This document shows positions 1 to 13,900 of a DNA stretch of 64,000 nt, in pieces. The notes beneath the pieces are model-generated. The model had not been told where the DNA came from and did not search any database. It was given only the letters and a program-made list of their open reading frames with translations. Source of the DNA: Vermamoeba vermiformis (taxonomy: Eukaryota; Tubulinea; Echinamoebida). How positions within the stretch are numbered: position 1 is the stretch's first letter; the number at the start of each line of letters is the position of its first letter. Both the position numbers and the translations under genes were made by a program. The stretch lies in the NCBI GenBank assembly GCA_045837725.1, contig JBEWZL010000270.1:186001-250000 (forward strand), read 5' to 3'.

Positions 1-3000
1 TTGTTCTTGCGTCTTTTTTCTTCGGCTCTTGTTCCACTTGAAAAGAGCTTCGTTTAAATCTGTGCCAAAGAGTAACATACGATTATTACCAAATAAGGAA
101 ACGCAAAATACGTTTTGGACGTACCTGTCAAGTCCACTTTTATCGATAGGCGCCAAGATCCGCCTAAATGTTCCACGAAGTCTACGCCAAAATGATATCC
201 AAGTGCGGCTATTGCACACAAGTATTCAGGCTCAGCGTCATATTTATCGAGAATTTTACGGACAGCCGAGTGTGTCACAGCTTGAAAAGTCTTGCGCGGA
301 CTGTACTTCAAAAACCGCTTGATAAGATTGTAGACCTAGTTAAGTTCGCATAAGTCATATTTAGAGCTTGCGTAATATCAATAGTGATATTAACTTACCA
401 TTTGCAAGTTTTTCATTTTAGCGAATTCCGTCGTTGAAAAATTAAAGGCAAAGTCCAACGAGTGTTCCATTAGATTCGTGAGCGTTTCTTTAGAGCACTC
501 GATAAAACCAACAACCTATTTATAATATAATATTAATATCAATGATGTGGAAATAATGATTTGTACGTACCAGTGAATGAAATTTGTACAACATTGCGTG
601 AAATTTTTCATTCTTAAGGCGAAAAACCTGCTGTTCCGACGCTCGCAAACAAATAATGCTTATTACTTCAATGTAACGTTCTTTGTCTTCTTCAGACAAC
701 AACGGCGCTAACTTCTCGTACAAGTCAGCGACTGCTTGGTACAACGACAGGTCGATACATTTGCAGCGAAGGAAGCCAAACAACACACGTAACGCTTGTT
801 GCGTGTGCCTGATGGAAAAATTTTCGTTGTCTTGGTTGAAGATCTCAATCAATCTCTTTGCAGCCTGCAAATTTGTCTCTTCATGCGCAAGCTATAATAA
901 AAAAATAACGAATAAATAACAATTATTTAACGGATCTTATTCTTAATTCGGTAATGTCAAATTATTATTATTAATGTTACCTGCATCAATTCTTCATAAC
1001 TATATTCCCATTCGGTATCGCTCGTGGGATTGAATTGCACAATGTCCGGATGATACTGCGTATATTTTACAGCCGTCTTCTTCATGCCTCGATATCCCGA
1101 TCCTATATTCTTTTCAGGATCGTACTCGACTTTTCTTGGCTCTGGATTTTTGAACGTGAAAATTTCGTCCGTTTGATTTTTGGTCGGTTTTTCAAGCTTA
1201 TTGTACGCTGCAACTGCGTTTTTGTATTCTTCTAAAGTCAGCGGAATGTATTTAGGCCAGCGGGAAGTATACCATGCGTAAGTCATGTCGTATTGTTGTT
1301 GCTCCATAATTTCGCTCTGGCCGAACGAATGAATGTCGGCTGGAATGACTTTCAACAAATCATCGATCATTTGTTCAAGCTTTTTCGGGTCTTTTTTCAT
1401 CACTTTGTAGCACGCCTCGCCAAACAGTGCTTGGAACTCAGGCATGTCTACGTCAAACCCAATCGATTTGTCCATCACTTTCTCGACCAGTCGTTCAATT
1501 GTAGGCTCAAATTCTTCACCGATAGCATATTTACCTATCAATACGGATTAATAATTACATATTACATTTAGGATAAAATTCTTACCGAGAAGGGCGTACT
1601 GGTACAAAATTTGAGGCTTCGTTATCAACGGAATTTTCTTCTCGTTAGTGTATGGTCTGTAACGCTTAACTTTTGACGCAGCAAGTTTCACAATAGCGTC
1701 TTCGTAGAGTGGCAGATACTAAGCGCATATTAGATAAGGTATTAAAAATAACTAATAGACTTCGCTTACTTTCTTCATTCGAGTGCCAAATGTTGCTCCG
1801 AGCTGGCCAAATTCTTCCCATAATTTCCAACCACGAGGTTGATGAGTATATTTGTTGAAAATTTTACGGTGTTGTGATAATAGATCCAAAATATTCTTGT
1901 TCACTTGATCAAATCGTTCGTCATCGATAAACTCGGCAACGTTGACCCCTTTCAATAGCTCAACAATAGCTTCGATAAAATATAATCTACGAACGTACGT
2001 ATAAGCGATATAATATAATTATAGGATAGAGGATGAATAATAGTTCTTACCCGCTTCGAGGTTTTGCCGCAATGCCTCTGTTGAGAATATCAAACACTTC
2101 TAATTTCTGTTTTTCATCGATCAAATCAGCCAATTCATCTGTAACGATGACACGTGCAAGTATAACATATGCGTTGAATACTAATCGATCGTGGCCGCTG
2201 GCTTCAGCTTCAATTGCCATACTGAAGCAAAAAATTTTAACTTAGTATTCCGTAACAAAGGTTTAAGTCAAATATAGACCATGGTTTACCTTATTAAATC
2301 GTCCACGTGATCATCGGACAATCGTCGAATGATATCAGTCAGCTCCAATGCGAACGCTTTCCGGTCCAAATCTTCCGTGTCTTCAAAGTACTGCACAACA
2401 AGATCAAGCAGCGGATCGGACAGCTCTAAAATATTGATTATAAGCGAATATAATTATGGCACTGGTAATATTTTTTACCGAACGGATCGTCAGTGTCGAT
2501 CAGGCAATGCACCAGTCGAGTTTTCCGCGGATGAAGTTTTCCTCGTTGTGGAAATCTCATTATATCACAGGGAATATTCTCTTTTTCTTCGAGATCTTCT
2601 TCGCTCTCGCTTTGTTCGGGATAATTCTGCGGAAAATTGATCCATTCAGCTGGTTTGTAGTCTTCGTCTCCGAAGTCGCTTTCATTCGATTGTTCCCAAT
2701 CATATTCTTCAACGAACTTAAAGCTCTCAATGATCTCATTGACGATTCGTTTGAACATTGCGTAGACTTCGTCTCTATCCTTCGTTTGTTTGTAGAAAGG
2801 CACCCAAAGCTGGCAGATCTGCATCAACATTTTGTCTCTCAGCCGGGGCTGGTACTTCACTAGCTCATAAACAGTGAATGCGCGGTAGATAAATCTATTA
2901 CATTGATCGTGTTAGATAGATGACAACATTGACGTTTGACGTGTACAAGTACTTACATTTCTTCTCTTGCCTGGGTAAAATAAGGTCCTTTGTTGTTCGA

Positions 3001-4111
3001 GTACATCAACCACGCGCATTGTTTGACTCGCTTGTGCATTCCGTATTCAATAAACAACGGCAAAAGTTCAATAACGAACGCAGTTGTAATTCGAAGTAGT
3101 CTACGTGGTCTGTTGAAGATGTATTCATCTTGTGATACATCATTCAATAAGTGCATTATGCTTTTTGTATACGCATCGATATCATTTTCATCGAGTCTGG
3201 AATATTCTACGCTTGCGCTCTCATCGTCGTCTTGATCGTCATCTTGATCGTCCTCGTTTTCACCTTCTTGGTCTTCTGAATCAATATTTTCGCCTTCTGA
3301 TTGTTCTTTTTCATCGCTTTTTCCCTCGTGTTCTTCATCGCTCATTTCGTCTTCGATGTTGCTATTGTCCGACTTTGGCTCGTTCTGTGCGGCCAATTTT
3401 TTGGCTGCAGCTTCTTCAGCAGAGCTCTCTGTATGCCAGCTATCGTATCTTCCTCTAATATAATCTTCGTGTCGCTTTTCGATTGCATAATGGCCGTCGA
3501 GAGCCTTGATCATATTTTGGATCGTGTGTCTGAAAGTTCAAGTTTAGTCTTTTAATCCAGTTTTACTATTATTAATACCTTAGTTTAAAATAGCGCTTCC
3601 AATCGATGTGCTTATTGTTGCCGTCTAAAGCCAACATGATTAGCGAAGTAACAAATTCACGATCGACGTACCTGAAAAGGTCGGAAGCAAGTACTCTGTT
3701 GGATCGAACTCTACAACTCCTTGTGTATTAGTTACTTTCAATGGAACAACATTAGGGCCGAAGGTTGCGATCGCCATAGACTTCCAGAAGTTTTGGAGCT
3801 TTGTAACGGCATTGAAACGACGACAAAGCGAACAAAATCGTGCTAAAATAATGGAATTAATTAATGTAATGCTTAAACCGTGTTATAAACGCAATAGAAA
3901 AATTCTGTAGATTTTTGCGGATTTTTTTTGATCAGATCGACTTACCCAGTTCTGAATAATCGGTCGAAACGAATATATTCTGAATTATTTCATCACTTAA
4001 TCTATCAAATAAATTTGCTTTGTCTTCAATTTTCTGTTTTTTCGTTGTTCGCGGATTCGGATCTTTTCTTCCCGTCTCCGTCGCTTTCCTCTTGCCTTGC
4101 CCACGTGGCAT
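1..4111 (-). CDS. F-box-like helical-repeat protein, copy C (partial, 3' end outside window)
   Basis: First of three tandem paralogues. The ATG at 4111 opens a Lys-rich leader, then an F-box-like stretch (LSDEIIQNIF; after an intron CRRFNAVTKLQNFWKSMA). Exon 4 (about 3525-2950) carries a long Asp/Glu-rich spacer followed by an Arg-rich helix (NRPRRLLRIT). The remaining exons (about 2860-132) are helical and HEAT/ARM-like in texture without a family I can name; the exon at about 1538-980 contains KYTQYHPDIVQFNP, shared with copy A. Thirteen exons are visible and the last one should lie left of base 1. F-box proteins usually recruit substrates to SCF ubiquitin ligases, so an adaptor role is plausible but inferred. 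Introns are 45-110 bases. The short gap to copy B (144 bases) and the shared exon plan show tandem duplication. Confidence 0.75.
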
Positions 4112-4255
4112 TGAGTATTGAATCAAAAAATTCCTTGTCTTATTGTTGCATTTAATTCAGAGCAAAAAAAGACGATGACGGTCGTAAAAAGCTTATTACA
4201 CACGTGGTAACGCTTGCTGGGATCTCCCGGCTGTTTCCTTATACAAGATGTACTT

Positions 4256-7200
4256 CTACAAGTTGTCAATATCGAACATATCTTTCGTCGATGTCCATTT
4301 CTTGACTCGTTCATTGAGTGATTTGATTTTTGTGTCGAACTTGTCGTTCTTGATTGCACTCAAAAATATCTTCTCGTCGAACAAGACGGAGTTGTACACG
4401 CACAAATGTTTCAGTTCTTCGTTAATAGAGCACGCTGCCAAGAGCACTACAAATCTCTCAACGTCAGCAATTTGTTCTTCTGTTGTGGTCTTGTTGCTCT
4501 CTAACCAATTGACGCAAGCAACATGTAACTCTAAAATAATAAAATTAGTTAGTAGAACCAATTTAAGTTTTTTGAAATTGCGTCAAATAAATTCAAAACG
4601 GATGCAATATTATACCTGCTAAGAAGTTTTGGCGCAGTTTTGTACTCGGTAGTAAAGTCTTAACATAATACACTCCAAACTGATATCCGAGCACTGCAAC
4701 AGTACAATAATATTCCGCTTTACTATTGCTCGCCATCTTGCTGATTTGTGCGTGACGACATGCTCGGTATACTTTGCGAGGACTATATTTCAATAGACGC
4801 TTGAGGAGGGTCAAGAACTTCAATTGAAACGTCAGTGTTTGTCAATTGTATGCATAAAAGCTTACCGGAAAAGGATACTTCCTTTGCACATGCTTGAAAG
4901 CGGCAATTTTTCGAGCGTATTTAAATGAGCGTTCAATTATAGTTGTGCTTGTAGTCGGTGATGAATGTTCTATGAAATTAATCGTCTGCGATATCTTAGT
5001 TAATATTGTGTGTATTCATATTAACGAAGATAGACTAGGTTTTTTGCAACAACGATAATCTCATTAATGTTACAATATTGGCTTACCATCCCATGAATTT
5101 TTTGAAATGGCTTGAGTAATCTGTCGCGATTGTCTTCTACCTCCAAGAGACTAGACATTCGATCAATAACGAAGCTCAAAACTTCGAGGTATTTCTTTTT
5201 GTCTTCTTCGGATAATGTTGGCGATATCTTCTCGTACAATTCAATCACTGTTTCATAAAATGACGGCTCGCGTGTTCGAGCTCTAATAAACCCTATTAAA
5301 GTCCAGAGCAGATTTTGAATTTGCAACGCTGATAGCTTATCTCCGTGTTCTTTGTAAATTTTAATCAATTGTTTTGCAGATGCAAGATTTGCGTACTGAC
5401 CAAATATACACATTAGTTTTATCATTATCACAAATAGTCGTTAAATTACCTCGTTGTAAGATGACTTGTCGTAACCTCTTTCGTTCAGTAGGTCGGATTC
5501 GGTACTGTCGTGAGTCGCGTCAACTAAATTAGTGTTCGACTGAAATGAAAAAATCTCCTGTTCTTTTAGCTTCTTCGATGATTGCTGGTATTTTTTGATT
5601 GCGCTTTTGTATTCGTTGAGCGTTAAAGGAATAAAACCGGGACAGGTGTCGTGCTCAAAATAATCCGTGCCAGGAACACTGAATTGTCCGGACTGTAGTA
5701 AGTCTTTTGAAATATGAGCCAGCCAAGTATCGAAAACCTTCAAAAGTACAGCTTGATTCTTTTTGATGACTTCAATGTACACGTCACCAAACTGCATTTG
5801 AAATTCGAGAATGTTGACTTCAAAACCGATCGATTTGTCCAATACACTCTCTACGAGTTGTTCAATTTCAGGTTTGAATTCATTCTCTCCAAGTACTTTA
5901 TTTCCTATCCCGATTGAAGAATCAATAAGTGTGCTAAATTTGGTTCGTTATTCTTGAAAAGCATACCCAATACTGCGTACTGATGAAGAATTTCAGTAGC
6001 AGTTACAAATGGCTCCAATTCATAATGCTCGTATTGGCGATGCTGTTTAACTGCTGACCCTGCAAGCTTGATAATGGCCTCTTTAAACAACGGCAAGTAC
6101 TGGCAAACAGTCAGATATTCGATCGATCAATCAAGAAAAATACTCACTTGTTTGATACGGAGCCCAAATCGTTCGCCAAAAAAAGAAAAATTGGACCAAT
6201 AAACTCGTCCGTTACTGGTGTTAGCATTGGTGAATATATCTAACGGCTGTGCTAACAAATGCAATGTGTTTTTGATGAACTGATCAAGTCTGTTATCGTC
6301 GACACTGTCCGTTCTATTGTGTGCTAGATTCAAAATGGCGGTGATGAGGTGCAACCTAAAAGCAGTTCAACAATCAGATTTGGCGAAGAATACAATATAT
6401 TGACGTACCCGCTTTTAGGTCGAGCCACGATTCCTTGATTAAGCACATCAAAAATTTGGCTGAATTGTTCGTGAGAGATGTTAAGAGTCAAATCTTCTTC
6501 AATTATTTTCCACAAGATAACGTGGCCGTTAAAAATTAATCGCTCGTATTTGCTTGAAATCGCTTCACAAGCCATCCTTGAAAATCAAAACTTAATACCG
6601 TATCAATCTTAATAATTATTTACCTTATCAAATCTGTGACATGCTTATCAGAAATCTTGTTGAAGAAGTTATATAATTCTAACGCGAACGCTTTGGCCAA
6701 GAAGTTGTCATTTTGCTCGAAGTAGGTTTTCATCGTTTGTATCAGGATTTCTTCGAGGTCTAGCAAGGATTAGAATATTTCTTACATATATACTACTATA
6801 CTGCTTACTGAAATTATCCCATGCTACAAGTTCTTCAACCGTGCAATACCTTTCTTGCAGTTTTGGTACGACGAAAGCTGAAATGTCACAAAAAATGTCT
6901 TCCGAATCATCTTCACTTTCACTATTCGTGCTGTATTCAAGCGAGCTTTCATCCAATTCGTTGTCTTTGCCATTCTTGGTTCTTTCTTCAGAAACCAGAT
7001 AGACTTGTATAGTCTCCGTAATTATCCGTCGAAATACCGATTGAACTTCCTCTCGATCAGTAGCCTCCTCGTAAAATTTACGCCATTGGTTGTAAATCTT
7101 TTGCAATATTCGTTCTCTAAGACGTTGGTACTCCACTATTAAGTCATAAACTCTGAAGAATTCTTGATTGAGGCGTCTATTACAACTAATAAGAACTCTT

Positions 7201-8223
7201 CTAATAGTTGATAGCTCAAAAGTATCTTACATTTTAGGGCCAAAGTAAGGATCTGGCCTTCCGTCAGTTTTGCATACGCACTTGACACATTGCTGGACTC
7301 TGTCGTGCATTTCTGCTTCAATGAACAACGGCAGAGCTTCCAAAATAAACCTTATCAAGGCGGCACTAAACCCAAATGCCGATCGTAAGAGGGTCTTCTC
7401 ATCTCTGCCACTACGTGATCTAAAAATGAAATAATGGTTTCTAAGTACGCATCTCTCGGAAAGCGAACAAAATCTTTGCCGATGTTTTTGAGTTGCTTTT
7501 CGGAATCGATATCGGAGTCAACCGAACTAAAATCCAATTTTCTGCCTATGCAAGCGTTCTCTTCTTTTCTCAAGCTGTGCTCTTCAATGATATCCGACAA
7601 ATATTCAATGCCAATTCTGAGTTATTAATTAGCTTATTCTCCATAATTACTAACACAATGCTCGCGTCAATACCTTAAGTTAGTGTAGCGCTTCCAATCT
7701 ATCCGCTTATTTTCTCCGTCTGATGCATAATTAGCTTTGAAATAAACCTATCGACAGATATGATTTCGAATGCAACGTACCTAAAAAAGTTGGAAGAAGA
7801 CATTTTACACCATCGAACGTTATGAGTTCATCAATATTGACTATGTGCAGCGGAGCGATATTGGAGCCAAACAAAGCGATCGCCATTGACTTCCAGAAGT
7901 TCTGATGGTTGGTTATCCCATTGAAACGATGGCAAACCAAACAAAATCGTTCTAAATATATACAGTTAAATATAAGCAATTATAAATGGTCGATATAAGC
8001 CGCAGTAATTTTTAGAGATTTATTATTGATTTTCGAAGCTGATCGACTTACCAACATTTGAAAAACCGGCTGAAATGATTATATTTTGCACTAACTCGGC
8101 ACTTAGAGCTTCAAACAAATTTTCTCCGTTGTTATTTGGCTGATCGGATTTTTGCTTTTTTGTTTTTCGTGGATTCAAGCCTTGCCCAGCTTCAGTAGCC
8201 TTCCTTTTGGCTCCGCTAAGCAT
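4256..8223 (-). CDS. F-box-like helical-repeat protein, copy B
   Basis: Second paralogue, about 14 exons with the same order as copies A and C. ATG at 8223 starts a Lys-rich leader, then F-box-like residues (ALSAELVQNIII; CHRFNGITNHQNFWKSMA). The stop is at 4256-4258 after ...DMFDIDNL. Copy B differs from its sisters in three ways: the acidic spacer in exon 4 is short, the KYTQYHP motif is absent from exon 10 (about 5890-5450), and the reading frame around 7350-7470 is not continuous with the homologous stretch of A and C. That break could be a 29-base intron (GTACTTAG...TTTTTAG), a frameshift, or a sequence error. Its last exon is nearly identical in DNA to that of copy A, unlike the other exons. 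It may be diverging or decaying. The exact function is unknown. Confidence 0.7.
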
Positions 8224-8375
8224 TGTTTTTCATATTAATATTAATAAAATGTTTCGTTGTGGTGCTAAACTCAATTCAAACTAAAAGAGTTTGTTTTTTT
8301 TTGTGTACAAAGAACGGATCCGTTCTTGGCAGATTGAGCGGGCTCATTAAATAGTTATTCAATTGAAAGATTTAT

Positions 8376-10445
8376 TTATTTCTTCAGTGCAGTAAGGAGT
8401 TCATTCGAAAAATCGATGTTGACCCCCGGATGTCGCAGCTGCTTGAAAATCATTGACCAAACTTCAAGAGGCGCTACGTCTTCAAACGCTTCTAATCGCA
8501 GCTTCATCATGTTAATTAACGAGTAAGTCAGCCTGACGAACTCTTGTTGCTTTCGCTTGTTTTCGGCCACCATGTCAATGACCTTCTTTTTAATCTCGCC
8601 AACGGATTGAATCTGATTTAAGGCACGATTCTCGTTAAGGACGGTCGTAAGTTCGGAGTAGACATAGTTCGAGGTGAAAGCCGGACCAGGAAGTACGAGA
8701 TCCAGATGTGTCAAAGTGTCATTGTTCTTCAACTTCGCTATCATATTATCTGCCGCGACCTTGTCTACCGTTGTTGGTAACTTTATCGATCTGAGCGATG
8801 AATTCGCCCCAAATACACTGCCAAAACTGCTGTAGTAATCCTCGGTGATGAAGTCATGCGGCATCACGATTGCCAATTCTTCCAAAGCGTTGTTGAGTAC
8901 CAATCCTTGACACAATAATTGCGCGGAATTTTGCGGCAACAGAATCTTCAAGCCTTTCAGTGAACGGTTGTTCGTGAGTGCAACGGAGATCGCATCGATT
9001 TCCTCAGCGCTTAATGGCATCACTAGCGATAACTTCGTGAGCACTGTGTTGACACTCAAAATGGCGAAAATGACGGGAAACAGATCTTTCGAGGACTCTA
9101 AGTGCAGCTCTTTCAACGTCTCGCTCGATTTGGCCGCAAGGAGTAGGCTTGTAGGAACTTCTTTCATTCCTTTGAGGTCCAAGCGAGTCAAGTATGATAT
9201 TTTCATATTTTGATCGTTGGGAAATCTAGGGAATTCAGTGTTGGCCAATCGGAGATCAGTAATGTGCTGACCGCTGTAAATGATGTCCCAGATCCGTTTG
9301 GGTAATTTGATCTTGTCCACGTCGAGTGTCTTAATGTTGTGATTATCATACGCTGCTTCAATGAACACTTCTGAGTCCGCACAAACAGCTTCTGCAATCT
9401 TGACACTTCGTACTTTAGAAAATCTGACCACATCCGCCATTTGACCGATTGCTGCATCTTCTATTTGGACCATCTTCATTTCCAAATCAATAATTCGAGG
9501 GTTTTCACGTAAAACTTCGAGGAGCTGCGGAGTTGTAAGGATTGAGTGCCAAGTTCCGTTCAAAATTAGTCTCGTTATCGTGTCGTGGCCGGCGATGCCT
9601 TCACAAATATTCTTCCAAGCGCTAATTGTCAAACCAGACTTTAGTTCTATAGTTCGTAACGTTTGATTTGTTCGAAGAGCGTGGGCCCAGTGATGGTTGA
9701 TAGGATCGTCTTTCTTGAGGACCAGATCCTTGACGCCAACCAAAATGAATTTATTGTCGCTTTTGGCAAATTCATTTGCTTGTTCCTTATTATATGCTAC
9801 GTAAACCTGCCATATAAAAAGTTAATAGGAGACAACATGCAATGTTAATAAAAATCGCATTACCGGATCGCGAAAAATTGTCAAGCGTTTAATGCTATTA
9901 GCCGACTCAAATGTTGACTTAAGTTGTTGTAATTGCGATTCTGTTAAGCTGTCGCGTGAGACTTCTATTTCTGACAGTTTTGGGGCGTCATTCAGTGATT
10001 GACACAAAACGTCAAAACTGTTCGGTTGAATTGTCCAGTGATCAAATCTTACTGATTCTATATGAGAAGATTTAATAATGTTACTTATGAATCCAATGTT
10101 TTCCTCATTAATGTTGATCGAGTGCAAGCGAAGTTCCGAAACGGATTTGTTTTTGGCCATCCCTTCTGAAATTGTTGTCCAATCCGCCGTTCTGAACTTG
10201 GATTCGGATAAATCGATAGAGCATATAGTCGTAGTTGATTGCAATAGTTTTTTCAGCTTTTTGTGGTCCAGATCCTCGGGCATGGGAATTGTTAGGTCGA
10301 TCTGACAAGTTTTTTCCAACAAAAAATCACCAGAAGAGTCTAATTAAGTTAGTTAATGCGACGAATAATTCAAAATATTACCTTTTTTGCCCTTCGAGGT
10401 CCCCTTGTCCAAAATCAGTAATGCAAACAACGGATTTCGAAGCAT
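8376..10445 (-). CDS. Leucine-rich-repeat protein (ribonuclease-inhibitor style)
   Basis: Three exons: a short first exon starting at ATG 10445 (MLRNPLFALL), a second from about 10340 to 9863, and a long third ending at 8376. The phases join cleanly (RDP|VYVAYNKEQ). The roughly 600-residue product has irregular leucine-rich repeats of about 26-30 residues (for example LKELHLESS, ITDLRLANTEF, LTKLSLVMPLS), the spacing seen in ribonuclease-inhibitor-type LRRs. Near the C terminus the stretch APLEVWSMIFKQL resembles an F-box core, so it may be another ubiquitin-ligase adaptor; that is inference. It lies on the same strand between two copies of the F-box-like array and is not part of their exon plan, so it was inserted there or was present before the array expanded. 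It has far fewer introns than its neighbours. Confidence 0.75.
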
Positions 10446-10751
10446 TGTGGTGTGTTGTCAATAACTTCTTAATTTTTCGACTGCTAGGAATTGAGTGTTC
10501 GTCAATGTAATTAATGCCTACAAAAATGCGAACGGTGATTCAAAAAACCGAACTGTGTGATTTTTGAGGACGAATTGGAATTTTTGGGGTTGCTAAAATA
10601 TCTCCTTGTTCTTGCATATTTAATAATAATAAGCAACCTAATACCTTGAAGGCTATTTTACCTATACAAGTATAAAGTATTATGACAGTTCATTAATCAG
10701 TTTATCAACACGTACGCGCCGTAAAATAACGCCTGTAAGCCATCCCTACTT
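10446..10751. other. Intergenic, no gene seen
   Basis: About 300 AT-rich bases between the end of copy A and the start of the LRR gene. It holds the presumed 3' processing region of copy A and the promoter of the LRR gene. No open frame, RNA gene or repeat is evident. Confidence 0.5.
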
Positions 10752-10975
10752 CTACAAGCTATCAATGTCGAACATATCCTTCATCGATGTCCATTTCTTG
10801 ACTCGTTCATTGAGTGATTTGATTTTTGTGTCGAACTTGTCGTTCTTGATTGCACTCAAAAACATGTTCGAGTCGAACAAGACTGAGTTGTACATGCACA
10901 AATGTTTCAGTTCTTCGTTAATAGAGCACGCTGATAACAGCACGATAAATCTCTCAACATCCGCAATTTGTTCTA
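10752..10975. repeat. Terminal exon homogenised with copy B (partner 4256-4480)
   Basis: The last exon of copy A and that of copy B are almost the same in DNA over about 170-220 bases (both carry, for example, the shared 20-mer TTGACTCGTTCATTGAGTGA), although the other exons of the two genes are much more diverged. This patchy identity is what gene conversion between tandem paralogues leaves behind. Confidence 0.65.
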
Positions 10976-13900
10976 AGGCTTGTTCTTCTGAATTGTTCTG
11001 GTTGCTCTCTAACCAATTGACGCACGCCGTATGTAACGCTAAGATAATAATGAGACATAATTTTCGAAAGTTTAGGGTTCGTTGTCATACCTGCCAAATT
11101 AGTCTTCTGAGGTTCGCATACCCAACTTGCGTGCCAATTCTGAACATAATCTACTCCAAAGTGACGACCAAGTACTGCAATTACACAAATATCGTCGCTG
11201 CCGTCATACCGATTCACCATCCTCTTGATTTGAGCGTTGCGACACGCTTGGTACATTTTGCGTGGACTATATTTCAACAATCGCTTGACGAGGGAATAGA
11301 ACTGATTCGATGTTAGTATTTGGGCCTAAACTGAGAAATTTCAGAGACATACCGAATATTGATACTTCTTTGGCAAGTTTTCTTGTAGAGACAGCTGTCG
11401 CGTAAAATTGAGGGAATATTCGATCAAGTTGGTTGTTGTGGTCGTGGAGCACTCAACGAAATCAACGACCTAAGGACCAAATATAAGCAATTGGCCAAAT
11501 CGTTAGACATACACTTACCATTCTATGTATTCTTAAGAACATGTCAATAAACGCTTCGTCGTGGGGCCTGTCCGTCTCCACTCTGCTATGTTGTCGACTA
11601 TACAACAGGTCTTGAATAGTGAAGCAGAACACTTCGATGTAATTCTCTTTGTCTTGCTCCGATAACAGCGGCGATAACCTCTCGTACAATTTGATCGCTG
11701 TCTCGTAAAAACTGAGATCGTAGATTTCAGCTCTAATGAATCCGAGCAGCTTGCGTAAAAAATGCTGAATTACGCCAAGAGAAAACTTCTCCGGATAATC
11801 TTGATAAATCTTAACTAACCGCTTCATAGCGTTCATGTTAACCTCCTTTTCGGCTTGCTATTTACAGCTGTTAAATATTGACCCATCAATAATAAAAAAA
11901 TCAACGAAACTTACGATTGTCATTTCATCTGCGCAATGATCTATCTCTCTGTCATTATACGGGTTGAATTGGACTATCTCCGGGTGATATTGCGTGTACT
12001 TAAATCCACTCTTTGGTATTCCGCCATATCCTGATCCAACGCGACGATCCTCGTCAATTTCGTAAATCCGCGGTGCTGCATCCGCGAACTGAAATATTTC
12101 TTCAATAGCTTTCTCCGGGTTTGCTTGGATTTTGCGATACTGCTCAACAGCTTCTTTATACTCGTGCAAGGTCAAGGGAATGAAAGGGACGCATTCTGTA
12201 GGATAGATATTCTCGCCATGACGACGACTCTCGCCAAATCGTTCAAAGTGAGAAGGCACGACTTTGATCAAACTATCAATTAACTCCAAAATCTTCCCGC
12301 CATTAATCATAGCTCGATAACACGCTTCATCGAACAGCGCTTGAAATTCAGCCAAGTTGATTTCAAATCCGATGGACTTGTCTAATACTTTGGCCACTAA
12401 GCGATCAATCTCCGGTTCAAATTCTTCGCCAATTGCATTTTTTCCTATGCAAAATATAATTTAACGCCAATACACCTTTTTTCAAAATAATTTACCAACT
12501 TACCTAGACGAGCGTACTGGTGCAATATCCTAGTGTTAGGTACCAAGGGTTTTGGTCTTGCAAAAAAAATGCTGTCTCTTATCTTCGAACCAGCAAGCTT
12601 GATAATAGCGTCGCCGTACCTCGGTAAATACTAAACAAGCGTTAAGTAGTGCAAACATTAATATATGAACTTAAGTTGAACGACATACTTTTTTCAAGCG
12701 AGCACCGAACAGCGTTCCAAGTTCACAAAAGTTTTTCCACAAATTTTGCTGGCCTTGAGTTTCCATATTGAATATTTGCATAGGTTGTGCTAGCAGCTGC
12801 AAGATGTTTTCGTTCAGTCGATCGAGACGATCGTCATCGATCCATTGTGGCTTCTTTACCAAGTCCATAATTATGATAATGAAGAATAATCTAAACCAGA
12901 GACCACATTATACCAGCATTTCTTTAGTTTTGAGAGGTAAAATTAACGTACCCGCCCGGAGGTCTAGCCACGATTCCTTCGCTAAACATGTCAAAAATCT
13001 TCAAGACTTGCTCTTGACTAAATTCCTCGGCCCACGCTTCTCTCGTAATTTTGCAAAGTATTACGTATCCCGCATGCACTAACCCTTCGTAACTGGTTGA
13101 AACAGCCTCCTGTGCCATTCTTCACCGCGGTTAAACTTAGTAGAACTTAATATTTAGTTAATCAATTACCTTATCAACATATCTGCATGCTTTTCTGGAA
13201 TTCTGGCACAAAAATCGACCAATTGCAATGCAAACGCTTTGGCCTCAAAGTCATCGCTGCCGTCGAAGTGTTTCTGCATCATTTCAAACACAAAATCCTC
13301 GAGCTCTGCGGCAATTTCGTTAGATATAACCATATAACGGCAATCAATACTAACCTTGGTCCTCCTTGCCAACCATGCAATCCACCATGAGATATTTCTT
13401 TGACTTACGTTGGTGAGAAAAGTCGGAAATGTCGTAAGTAATTTCTTCTTCGTTGTCGTCATCGGATTCAACACCATCTTCTGTAGCCCGTTTATAATCT
13501 GAGTTTCCAAAATCGAACGGATCATAATCGGAATCTTCATCGTCGTTTTCCTTCGTTCCATTTAAATAGAATTCGACTATTTCGGTCACTAGTCGTTTTA
13601 CCAAAGATTGCACTTCGCTCTTGGGAGCCTTTTTAGCGTATCTATTCAAAAAACTGTTTACGCGTAACATCATGTCTACTCTGAATCGTCGATTGTACTT
13701 AACGAGCTCATAAATAGCCAAAGCTTGCGGGAAAAATCTAGAGGGACACTGCGTTAGTCACGTTCAAGTAAAAAGATTTCTTGCCGTACATTTGTTTGCT
13801 ATCACCGAAATAGAAACTATGATACTCGCCGCACAGCAAATAGACACACTGTTTCACTCGCTTGTGCATTCCTGCTTCGATAAGCAAAGGCAAAATCTCG

